The position numbers and the translations under genes are program-made. This document shows, one piece after another, positions 1-11,229 of a stretch of DNA of 64,000 nt (positions within the stretch are counted from its first letter, which is position 1; each line of letters opens with the position of its first letter). The stretch lies in NCBI GenBank assembly GCA_028023455.1, contig JAQFVV010006273.1:4881128-4945127 (forward strand). Direction: 5' to 3'. Below the pieces are notes generated by a model that saw nothing but the letters and a program-made list of their open reading frames with translations, was not told the origin of the DNA and ran no database searches. This DNA comes from Epiperipatus broadwayi. Its lineage: Eukaryota; Onychophora; Udeonychophora; Euonychophora; Peripatidae.

Positions 1-69
1 ATGAAAACCATGCTCAAGTTTGTTATAAAACACATTTTTCAGAAGTCTTGCATTGTTTGTTTATTTTAT

Positions 70-1322
70 ATGTAATTAAATCTATAAAGCAAGAAAAATC
101 TCCAAGAAGTGATGGAATAATTACTGATATTGTAAAAATAGGTGAAAAAATAGAAAAATTATCAGCAAAGCTATATATCAAATATTTAAACATTAAAAAT
201 ATACCAAATAATTAGAAGATTGCAATATTAATATTGATATTTAAGAAAGGTAATGATGAAGGTATTATAAATTATAAATTTTTTTTTACTCTTCTATCAG
301 TTCTATAAATATTTTTATCTAGGATATTACAACTTGCCTAATATGCCATATGGATTTTGACCAAACAAAAAACATTTGAATTTAAAGATGGTTTTAACAC
401 AATGGATTACATCCCAAGTATTAAGAGAAGTTATAGAAAAAAATAATGAATTTGGGGCTTCATTATTCTTTGGAAGTGTGCATAATGAAATTGCATTTGA
501 TTGGAGAATTATTTCATTGGAAATTAAAATATTGGACCATTTATCACAATACACAATCAGTTATTAGATTACAGATTGGTAATAAAAAGATTAACATTAA
601 GAAAAATGATTCCATATATTTAAAATTTTTTATAATAATCTTATATAAAATAATTTGTGGATTAAAATAGAAATCTAGTACTTAACATAAATGGAATTTT
701 TTTAATTCACTGAGATATTGTAGGTTGATGTGGTTGTTTTAGCAAGTAATGCTTTCAGGCTAAAAGAAATATCACAAAAGTTATCAAATATAAAAAAATT
801 AAATTAAAGATAAATCCTAAAAAAAATTAATCTATAAATTTTCACAAAATAAAAAAATAAATATTTATAAATCAAAATAATGAGTTAATTACTATGGATG
901 AAAAAAATTGAATGAAATTAATCATAAGATTAAATTTGGATGGAGTACTTTTAGTAGGAATAACTTGGTATTACAAAGAAGCATGTCTATGTATTTGAAA
1001 AGGAAGACTTTTAATAAATGCATTTTTTTTCTATTCTTACTTATGGATCTAGATTTTGTACTTAAGATAAAAGTGATACACAGAATTCAATGATTTATTA
1101 TAAGTAAGAAAAGATGCACATTGTAAGTAACAACAAGTGATTAATAATAACATACATGGGTGACAGAATAAACAGAAATCATTGATATCAGTAAAAAATT
1201 AAGAGACTGCAATGGATATGGTTTAAACATGTTGTTAGAAGTGGTAATAGAAGATGTAAAATTAAAGTTATAAACTGGATTCCAAAAGATTGTAATAGGT
1301 CTAGAAAAAATATGAGGTAGAT
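70..1322 (+). pseudogene. RTE-like LINE reverse transcriptase remnant
   Basis: Decayed ORF2 of a non-LTR retrotransposon; the intact protein copies element RNA into DNA at nicked target sites. Read across several frames, the family blocks appear in the right order. KSPRSDGIITDIVK near 95 matches the PGPDGI block. IFKKGNDEGIINYK near 240 matches the 'IPKKGD..NYRPISLL' block. EFKDGFNTMDYI near 380 matches 'QAGFRKGFSTMDHI'. VDVVVLASNAFRLKE near 725 is the degraded 'ADD' catalytic box, with an Asp lost. INHKIKFGWSTFSRNN near 910 and IKRLQWIWFKHVVRSGNRR near 1200 are the C-terminal region. Many stops and frameshifts make it inactive. The 5' end is truncated or lies outside the window. The 3' side stops about 7 bp before the TIR of the next element. 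The fragment at 38170-38905 is a close relative. Blocks were matched from memory of the family, not by alignment. Confidence 0.75.
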
Positions 1323-1328
1323 AAATAA

Positions 1329-1540
1329 AATAATATTATTATTAATAATCAATTATATTTAATTGAAATAAACTACTTCTTTAATATAAGTACTTTAATC
1401 GAACTAGTTTTCATCTGATATTCGGACCTTCTCAAGACATATATATTAATATAATTATACCATTACTCCACCTAACATGATTATTACATATTAAATTAAA
1501 TTACATTACTTATATAAATATACATATATACATACTATAG
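1329..1540 (+). repeat. Left terminal inverted repeat of the 2.45-kb element
   Basis: Pairs with 3574-3775 in inverted orientation, with scattered substitutions and small indels. The outermost shared part is an AT-rich stretch that includes TAATAATCAATTATA. Confidence 0.65.
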
Positions 1541-3573
1541 GAGTATATGTATATATACTCATACATATATATATAATCAATATGTTTACATTATATTTGT
1601 ATTCTTATTATATTTATGAAAATAAATATATAATTTAGTAAGTTAGTATTTTTCATTCTTTAAAATGAAAAAAACATTGTTTAAAAAAGATGGTTGACAA
1701 GGTAATGACCTCTGGGTTCACATACAGTTTATCGAATTAAAGGAAATAAAATTAACTTAGTGTTTTAATATCGAATTGTATTGTAACAATGTAGAATGTG
1801 ATATGCTTCAGCCAGCTCATGGAGCGAGATATAAAAATAATTTTATTTTTATTAGAAGATTAATAATTCTATTCTTGCATATATATCCTCATAAAAACTT
1901 ATACTGTGTTCGATTTAAAAGAACAGTGTATAGTATAAAATCTATATTTTGAATGACTTAATACTTATTAGAAGAAATTTCTAAGTTTTTTTTTAAGAAA
2001 GTAATTTCTAAATTACTTGGTTAGAATATATTTTCATGTTCGATAAAAAATCATTTTAATCAGAGTTCTAATTGTAAACTTCATTTAAAAAAGAACATGT
2101 TTATAAAAACTTCAATTAAATTTAATGTACTTTACATTATAAGGAAAATGCAAAGCGGGTAGAACACCAATTTATCACAGGATATATATAATGCACTTGC
2201 TTAATCAAATATATATGTGTGAATAACATCTTTTGTTGAATGCCTATAAAATTATATAAAAGCTAAAGGAACTGTGTATTAACAAAGATGAAATCTGCAT
2301 ACAAAGAGAAAAATAAATGTCAACTTGGGATATCCTATTATTTTCTTTAATGTCTAACAGTGAAGGAATTAAAAATTGGATCTTTGAAGGATTTTCATTC
2401 ACAAACTCCATGAACATCTGAGACTATTGTATTAACTTTTATAAATACCATTTAAGTTTTTTGAAAATTATAATTGGGAAAGATTAATTTCATTTTCTTT
2501 ATTATCATATTTATTTCATTAAAGAAATGAATAATAAGAGAGAATTAATAGTTGAAAATATTTTTATTTTTATTTATGATTAATAAAGATTTAGATATAG
2601 GTTAAGAAATATTAATATGGGAAAGGCATGTAAAAATATAAAGGGATAAAGTGAACTTGGAGGTAAGAGATTACATTAATTTTAAATTCACATACTATTA
2701 ATTTCATGACATGACACTACTTTGTTTATACTAATCCAAATAGTCTAATAACTATAATGCCTGATAAGTGGATAAATGACTAACATTGATACGAAATATA
2801 TATTTTTATATTAGTAAACATAAATTACATACAATCATTTTAACAGATGAAAACATTATATATAAATAATTGGATTATTATTTGTATAATCTAATTAATA
2901 TATAATAGTGTTAATGTAGAAGTCTTAATATTTGGATACTTGTATTTTATATACATTATGTTATCACATAGTGTTATAAGTTAGAAAATATATCTACCAT
3001 AAGTAAATAGAATATTTATATTTTTTAATATAAGGAAGTAGATATATAAATAATTTTTATATATTGTAAAATTTAAGTTATTTATTTGTTAAATAAATAA
3101 TTATTATGTTTTTTATATTAAATTAAATAAAGTCTTCAATTTTATTTAATTTAATTTAAAGAGTGAGATTTGTTATTAATATTACTTTAGAATATTGATA
3201 GGAACTCCTGAAGAGAATCAATCGTTAAACTTCCCTGAGTTCGAAATCTGAGCATAACGGTTAAGTCAATTAAGGTGGAAATTGATTTGATGTGGTTTAG
3301 ATATAATAATTTATTAATAATAAATTATTTGTTGGGAACAGATATAGTTTTATATCAAAATTAAATCACATCATTCGTGGCATCCTATATGAAGACCTTA
3401 AATCTGATTATAATAAGATGCAACAGCCTTAACTTATTTTGTTGAAAGAATGCATACCGCTACAATACATTTCTATTACCCAACAATAATAATTAAAATC
3501 TATACATAAATCATAATCAATACACATCATATGAGATTTTAGTTATTATGGTTGGGTTATAGAATTGTATGTT

Positions 3574-3775
3574 TGTATGTATATATATGTAAGCAATATA
3601 ATTTAATTTAATATGTAATAATCATGCTAGATGGAGTAATTGTATAATTGTGATAAAATATATATGTCTTGAGAAGGTCTGAATATTGGGTAAAAACTGG
3701 TTTGATTAAAGTATTTATATTAAAGAAGTTGTTTATTCCAATTATGTATAATTGATTATTATTAATAATATTATT
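3574..3775 (-). repeat. Right terminal inverted repeat of the 2.45-kb element
   Basis: Inverted counterpart of 1329-1540. Matches include ATGTAATAATCATGCTAGAT against the complement of the segment near 1475. Confidence 0.65.
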
Positions 3776-4860
3776 GGAAGCAATATTATGGACACATTTG
3801 TGATTATTTATATCTCATTTGACCATTTGTAAGGATTTTATATTTAAATAAAAAAGTTTGCTTTTGTGATTGAAAAAGAGTGGATAAGAGAAATTGGATT
3901 ATACTTGGAGTGTACTTCTTTTTGTAATTTATCAAGAATAGTTGAAAATTATAATGGTGATTCTTAATATTATGTTTTTTTTTTTTTTGAAAATGAATTT
4001 TACCATTTAATTGTAATAGATCTTATGTTTTCTATATTAAAACTTTGTTACTAATGTTTATATATATATATTGTACCCTCACTTCCAGAAAATATATATA
4101 TTATAATAAAATGTGACTAGCTCAGATAAATAGTTATGCTCGGCTAAAATGTGTATAACTATTATTAAAATATTTTACAATACTATATCTTATCAGATTT
4201 ATTCTAACTAACAGAAAAATTAATATGGTTCAATATCATGCACTAAGTAAATAAGTATTTATTAAATCATGAGACTATGAAGTGAAGTTACAAGTGGTAA
4301 TATGAATTTACATTGAGCCCATGTTCCACAAGACAATAATATGTTAATGTCAATGAATTTCTGAAAAATGATATTAAGAAAATACTTTACTTCTTAAACA
4401 ATAATTTGATTCATACTGTGCAAATATTATGTTTTATTCAAATTATCTGTTGTCATATGCTGTGGTGTAAGATAATGAACTCGACACACTTTTAAAACAA
4501 TTTAAACAAATTTATTTACATTAAAACTTTAATAAACACCTTATATACAATATGTACATTCCAAGTGGAAATCAATTAAAAATAATAAAAAATAATACAA
4601 AATTCTTACATCGTTACTATTTCCATTATCCAAAATAAATAATCCAATACATTTCTTAAATTCTTTATCAGTAACATTTAATAGTATTTACGAACTTATA
4701 TTTTATTATATATCACTTACAATCAAATAGTACAATAGAAGGCTTTTATGTAAAATATCATTTATGTAGCACATGTTAAATAAGATTTAAATTTAACACT
4801 TAAAAATGTTCATTCCAGCTAAGTATTATAAATATTTCCATTATAATGTAACTATTATAT
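3776..4860. other. Non-coding AT-rich DNA, nothing assigned
   Basis: No open frame of note, no recognised repeat end and no RNA gene. It contains short AT runs and a poly-T tract near 3970. Confidence 0.6.
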
Positions 4861-6480
4861 TGTAACGGAAGAAAGATCTTTGAGATTCGCATATACTGAC
4901 CCCGGGGGCATCACTAGTCCGAAAATAGAAACTAGACATTTATTTTAGGGTGGACAGGATATGCGAATCAAAAGGCACTGAACTACACTCAGGGAGGAAC
5001 AAGATATCTTAAATATTATTTAGACAGTTGAAAAATCAAAGCACAAAGACAAACGTCAGCCAAATTAAGTTTAAACAATTTATTAATTTTATTAAAAGTT
5101 GTGCAATAGAGTGAAGACATCTAGCCATGAATACAAAAGTGGCTTATAGTAACATACGCGTATTTACCAGAGAGTGCACAAGAGTACGACAAACATGAAG
5201 GCATAAAACACCTTGGCAGCAAAATTATCTCACTTAAAATAGAAGAAATGGTTAGGAAAATATCTTCTTGCTGGCCAGTTGTAAAATTACAAAACAAACA
5301 ACAACTTTAGCTTCCTGAATCAGGGATAATAAAACAGTTACTATCCTGCCGGAAATCAATATACCCAGCGCAAATGTTCGAGCAGTAATATTCTAATTAC
5401 TGTCGTTAAAATGCTGCAGGACTGCTGCGCGTAATACTACATTCAAAGTAAACGTGGTTGATCTCACCTACAAGACAGCAACAGATAATTGATTATGATC
5501 TTACGTAATCCAAAAAGAAATAGACTATTTTCAGACAACCTGAAGAAATAACTTGACAAATAGCCAGCAAAAAGATTTTGTTGTTTGCACAAACAGCGCA
5601 AACGAAACATGCTTAAAGATTCTTTATTGTACAACTAAGGGCAGGTAAATAAATAAAGATTATGAAAACTGCCAATGTGTTTTGTAATAGTTAATGAAAT
5701 AATCAGGTATATATTAAACATATAAAATACAATCACCTTATGCACTCCCTGATAAACGAAAATTGCAAACAAACTTGGAATCTTAAAACTAAGATTCCAA
5801 GACACTTTAAATACTAGAAAAGAGTACATACAGATAATAAATAATTTAAAAAAAACAATACCATTTTAAAACATATTTATCATTAGATTGAGTGGAGATT
5901 TAATTAAATGCAATTTATTTACCCTGGCTAGAATAGGAAAAAGTTTAGCTTACAGTAAGGCAGAGTCCTAGTGATTTGGTGATGAGTGCGCACTTTTGAT
6001 AATAGTTCATCTTTCAGGTCCTTTGACAGTGGCAAGGTAGAGGCAGTGTTTACTTTAGAGGCTCATGGCATGACTGAAGGAGAGCTGGTAGGCGTGGGTC
6101 CATCCTTTGTTTAAATTAGCAAGACATTTTAATGATGGCAAAACCCATAGTGGTAGATTTTGACATCTTGCACAGCAACAAAGTTTGTCAATAATTATTT
6201 AAGTTTTTAGTAGGAATTAAATGTCCGAAAAGCTACTCACAATGGGATCTCTTTGCAGGCCTTAATCCAAGTATGTCTAATAATCTCTCTATCTCTCTCT
6301 AAAAATTGGTGGGCTATCCTTGCCTTGCTACATTTCCCACGCAAAACTTTCATTAGTTTCCATTCTATATTCCAGGCAGGGCAAATATCAATTTCCCGCT
6401 CAATCTAATTTAAGACTTCCAACCAGGGATAATTGAAACAAAAATGACAAATACAAAACTAAATCTCTGCTTTTTTTAAA
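4861..6480. mobile_element. Possible LTR-type insertion starting TGTAACGG
   Basis: At 4861 the composition shifts from AT-only to a more balanced segment that starts TGTAACGGAAG, similar to the start of the candidate LTR at 35459. A stem can form just inside: GATTCGCATAT at 4893-4903 pairs with ATATGCGAATC at about 4959-4969. The 35459 element has an analogous stem (GACTTAC/GTAAGTC) at the same distance from its start. A complement of AATAAA lies near 5070. I could not find a matching CA end or target duplication; the right limit is where composition returns to background. No coding potential is visible. Confidence 0.3.
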
Positions 6481-7999
6481 AAAAATTAACTTTAACAATA
6501 ATTACAATAAAAGCAACAGGAATATATAATTAGCAAGCTTGTCTGTTTTTAATCAAATTGATTAAAACAGGCGGTGAAAGTAAACTATTTTAAAACCAAT
6601 TTTATAAACAAAGTAGTGATCTACTTTAAATATAAATGTGTATGTGTTTTAAATAATAATACAAATTTTAGCATTAGACATTTAATGAAAATAAAGTTGT
6701 TTTTCCTTTATTAATTTTAGTAATAAAACCATTGAATCGGAAATCAATCCGGTTCAATATATTACCTTCATAATTAGTATTAACTTAATATCAACTAATG
6801 TATAGGTTGATATAACTTCGTAATATTATGTGACATTTATCAATTACATAATCATTTATTTCATTCTAATGTAATTTCATAATATATATGTCTTACTAAA
6901 ATATGCAATATATGTAGGTTCTTTTATTAAAATAATATTTTAAAGCTATCCAACAATTTTGTAGAGACAAATTTTTTATTTATAAATTACCCATTTTCAT
7001 ACCATTATTAGATTAAAATAAAATTCTATGATTCTTTTTTCATTTTAAATACCATTTTTCTATACTTTACTTAAACTGATCATAATCACATATTTACTAC
7101 ATCATATGTTATTCCTATTCCATCCTAATAAATCCTATCTTCAAATATCATTATAGTCTCATTTAACTCTAGTATCAATTCACAATTTTAAAAATGGCTA
7201 TCTAAACTCACCCTTATATATCATCATCTATTTACGATAAACTCTTAAATGCACATATAAATTTGCATATAAAATTAATTTAAATTGTCTAATAAGAAAG
7301 AAAAAAAAATAATTTACTTCTTACTAACTTGAAAAATAAATATAAATGACTCGTACTAATATAATAAATCAATATCCTAACATTGAAACAGAAACATTAA
7401 AGTTTATTCATGAAAGAATCATATAATTACTTCCCTCATTATGTTGTGATAAATTTATGTTATTAAAATACAGTTTGTATATTTTAAAATAAAACTAATA
7501 TTAATAATCTTATGCATGTATATTCTTCAAATATTTATACATTCACCCAACAATCAAATAATATTTGGTTCATCTAAAGAAAACAAAGCAAAATACATTA
7601 AATTATTAATATTATACAATTGTTACCATAAGCAATATTCCAACTTATAAATCAGCTAAACGATGTCTTCTCGGATTATAGATTAACAAAATAATATCAC
7701 ATTCATACTTGACAATCATTCTTCATTTCAATAAAAATTTTATTAAAAATAAATAGTGATTACATACTAATAAAGGATAAATAAATGAATAAATTGTACA
7801 ATAATATGATTATATAATATTCTATTTGTCATCTGGCTAGATTATGTTATGAGAGCACAATTGTTATACTATTATGTGGTTAGGTATAGTGAAGAGATTC
7901 TAGGAACTTGTTTAATGGTATTAGCATTTTAAATATAAACATGAATATTTTCTTTTATAATTGACTATTCTATAATTCTGGGTAGGTGGGAATTGGTAA
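6481..7999. other. AT-rich DNA, includes 3' flank of the minus-strand LINE
   Basis: No coding signal. The part next to 8000 is the 3' untranslated end of the LINE at 8000-13990. I could not identify its exact end because no poly-A or microsatellite tail is clear (a tail would appear as poly-T on this strand). Confidence 0.5.
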
Positions 8000-10900
8000 T
8001 CAAGAAAAGGAAAGAGCAGTTAAAGACCAGGTGTCATCAAAGACTTTACTGGAGGCAAGGAGCTGGTCACGTTTCTTGATTTTTTTGAGCGTTTGATAAA
8101 ACAATGGTATGATTTGTGGCAGGGGTAATTCCATGAGACTTTTGCATCTCACTATCCATATGGAATAAAGGACAATAGTAGAAGGCCTTATTATTGAAAA
8201 AAATCCATTATGAATGGCATTTTCAAGTGAGAAAATCATATTAGGTCTTATGTTGGAATTGATTACAATTATATCTTTCAGAGTTTTAAGTCTTGGGCAC
8301 CCGTGTATAATATGGTCTATGGTTTCATCTTCATGAGCACACAGACCACATATAGGGTCAATGCTGGTAAAACTCTTCGGTGATAAAAAAACCAATTCAT
8401 GGGTAGCACATTAAGATTTATTTTAATGATGAAGTCAAGGAATTTGGGTTCCAGACTCCATCTTTTGAAGTGTGTAATGTGGTTGGTTACTTTTAGGCTG
8501 GTTTTAATGGGTTGTTGATTATAGTTGATTATATTGTATGCTTCCCATAAGGTGATTTTTTGGTTAAGGTTAAAGGGGATTATCGGGTTATAAAGTTGTA
8601 GGTGTTCTATTAGGGATGCTATCCATGAACTGGAAGTGGGTGGAGGATGATCTGTCAGTGTAATTTTTTTAATAATGTTAGAGTATCTGCAGGAGAGGAT
8701 CAGATTATGTAGAGTGTTGTGGGTTTTCTGTAAAATGATTGCTTGTATTGAGTGGAATGACAGTCCATTGAACCTGTGTGGTCATTGGATACCTTGAAAG
8801 CTAATAGCAACTGTCCTTCCTCTCCAGAGAAGATTGGTGCATAATCAGTTAATTTTATTTTGAAACTGTTTAGACATTTTAACGAATGGAAGATAATATG
8901 AGATTTTTGGCATTATGATCATGTTGAGGAGGCCAACCTTGCCATATAAAGAAAGGTATACTCTAGAGAGTGAAGTGGTGATGGCTTCAGTTGAATGGAT
9001 GATTGCATCTTGAATCTCTCTTACCATTGCAGTTGGAGTTTGGTAGATTTTTTGAAACCTAGGTATCTTTGGGGTTTTGCAGAAAAGGGAGAGTTAATTT
9101 GTTTACCAGACATTATCTTCCAGATGGAAGATTTGTTAAAATTTATTTGTAGGCCAAGTTTCACTGTATTTCTGTTTAATATGTTTATGAGATGAGGAAG
9201 GTATTTAATGGTGGGAAGCACAACCATGATGTCATCTATATATGCAAATACATTGAAGTTTTTATTGAGAGAGGGAAGGAAAATTCCAGGGAGGTTTTTT
9301 TCTATATCCATCAGAAGAGGGTTGATGTATTCTGTGAAGAAAAGGGCACTGAGCAGAGATCCTTGAGGGATCGACTTGTATGGCTTGAAGCCTGGTGTGA
9401 TCTTGCCATCAAGAGAGAGAAAAATCTCTCTGTTGTTGAGCAGATTGCTGACCATCTGTACAATCCCAGCTGAAATGTCACATTCCAACAGAATATCCAG
9501 GAGGATGTTTATCTGGACTGAATCAAATGCTGCTACAACATCCAGCTGGACAGCAATAGGTTTTGATTTACGATGTCCTCTGATGTAATTGAACAGGGCA
9601 GTTACATTGGACATAGCATGTGAGGTTGATGATCCCTTTTTACCGTATTGGTTTGATGAGATATGGCTAAGAATTTGAGTTTGGATTTGATCTTTAATGA
9701 CTAACTCAATTATCTTGATAAGCAATGGGGTTATAGAAATTGGCCGGATACTGTTAATGCCGTTTAGTGGTTTTGCTTTTTTAATAAAAGGCACGAGTGC
9801 CACTGGGTAAAGATCTGTTATGTTTCTGTTGCCAGAGGCTAGGTGATCAATCATTTTTTTTAATAATTGGCACAGTGAATTGACTGAGGTGTTTGAGAAG
9901 GAAATTTGGGATGCCATGAAGGCCAGGATGAACACCATCAGGGAGAGATGTTATCTTCTTTTTGATTTGGATTTCTGTGATGCCATGTTCGCTGGGGTCA
10001 CCAGCATCCAACCAGCTGTTTATAGGAGGAACTCCATCTTTTTGCATTAATTGGCAGAATTGTTTGCTGATGTGCTGCATCATTGGAAAACCAATAAGAT
10101 TGGTTCCATTAGTATTAATGAATAAGGGAGTGATTTGTTTTTTACTGTACCCCAGTACCCATCTGAGGTAATCTCTTGTCCAGCAGTGTTGTTGTGCTAA
10201 GAAACATTTGGCTCTTCTGATGGATATATATTCTGCAAGGAACTTTTGCTTGATTTTGTACAGATTTTTAAGGAAGATAATTTTTTCTGTATTTGTGAAA
10301 TTTTGCGGTGATGCTTGAAGTTGTATATTAATGTCTGTTAGGTCATTTAGAAGACCATTAGGTCCTTTGATTTTCCTGATGTGGTGATTTAATATGGACT
10401 ATAGTATTCCAATGAAGGAAAATTAGCCCTCCTCAGCAGGAAGGGAAATGATGTTTATTTCCTGGAAAAGGATGTATGCCTCAGACACTATCACTTTGGT
10501 CATATTTGATTGGGTGATCATGCGCATAGTTTTACCAGGTCCATCAATAGGTGTAGGGATTGAAATAGGTGTAAGTTGTAAGATTAGAGCCATATGATCA
10601 GAGAAAGCAACAGGGGCCAAGGCTGCATCAAGGTTGAAATGGAGGTCTGGGGTGTAGTAAACCAAATCAATCAGGGACTTTTTAGTTTTAGTATAGAAAG
10701 AGTAGGCTTCAAGAGGGAAGAAGCCCTCTCCACACATTAATCTGCGATTTATTAGATGCAAAAATCTCTTGTTGAAGTCATTGTATGTGGTGTTAAAGTC
10801 TCCCAGAAGAATAGTAGGGGAGGCTCTGTTAGCGTTGATGTCATTTAGGATATAAATTATTTTTAGATATTGAGAGGTGTCTTTGGCTGTATATATATAA

Positions 10901-11227
10901 GCTATGATGATCGGATAACCCCAATAGTCTATTTATATGATAATAATATTGGCATCTAGGAATAGAATGCTAAAACTGTTTGGTGGTGTTGACTTGCTGA
11001 GAAGAATACCGACTCCACCTGAAGCAGAATGGCCTATGGAAAATCTAGTACATCCGAGAGTTGAGAGAAGAGATAGTATTTTATGATCAGTCTTATGGTG
11101 ATATTTAGTTTCACCCATAAGAAGTATATGAGGGGAGCAGAGCGAGAGCCAGTTTTTAATAGCTAGAACTCTATCAATTGAGTTAATGCCACGAATGTTA
11201 ATGCCAGCAATTTTGCAGAATATGATA
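8000..11227 (-). pseudogene. LINE ORF2: AP endonuclease, reverse transcriptase, C-terminal CCHC
   Basis: About 1076 codons, somewhat shorter than typical Tx1 ORF2. The endonuclease starts with IAGINIRGINSIDR (near 11212), followed by MGETK (11118) with the catalytic Glu, LLGDFN at 10792-10809, SLIDLV and AFSDHMAL (SDH at 10594-10602). The linker has SLPDGVHPGLHGIP, the PGPDGI block. Reverse transcriptase blocks: IRPISITPLL, QLDVVAAFDSV (motif A), PQGSLLSALFF (motif B), FAYIDDIMVV (motif C, YIDD at 9231-9242), LGLQINFNKS and RYLG. The thumb has LSLYGKVGLLNMIIMPK, then LLWRGRTVAISF. The C-terminal zinc motif is CGLC-x8-H-x4-C at 8297-8350. In-frame stops lie at 10933, 10423, 10399, 8845 and 8782. 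Frameshifts lie near 9890, 9040 and 8390. There is no ATG in frame just after the ORF1 stop; the frame simply reopens. Confidence 0.85.
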
Positions 11228-11229
11228 GA

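Larger units (their letters stand above)
1329..3775. mobile_element. Non-autonomous TIR element, about 2.45 kb
   Basis: The two ends are inverted copies of each other over about 210 bp. The left end contains CGAACTAGTTTTCATCTGA and CCTTCTCAAGACATATATA. The right end has their diverged complements (GTCTTGAGAAGGTCTGAATA near 3668). No coding sequence is visible between the arms, so it is a non-autonomous DNA transposon or fold-back element. A target duplication cannot be assigned because both flanks are AT repeats. It abuts the LINE remnant at 1322, so it may have inserted into it. Confidence 0.65.

Noticed and set aside
8995-9588. Plus-strand open frames over the LINE
   Set aside because: Shadows of the reverse transcriptase on the minus strand.
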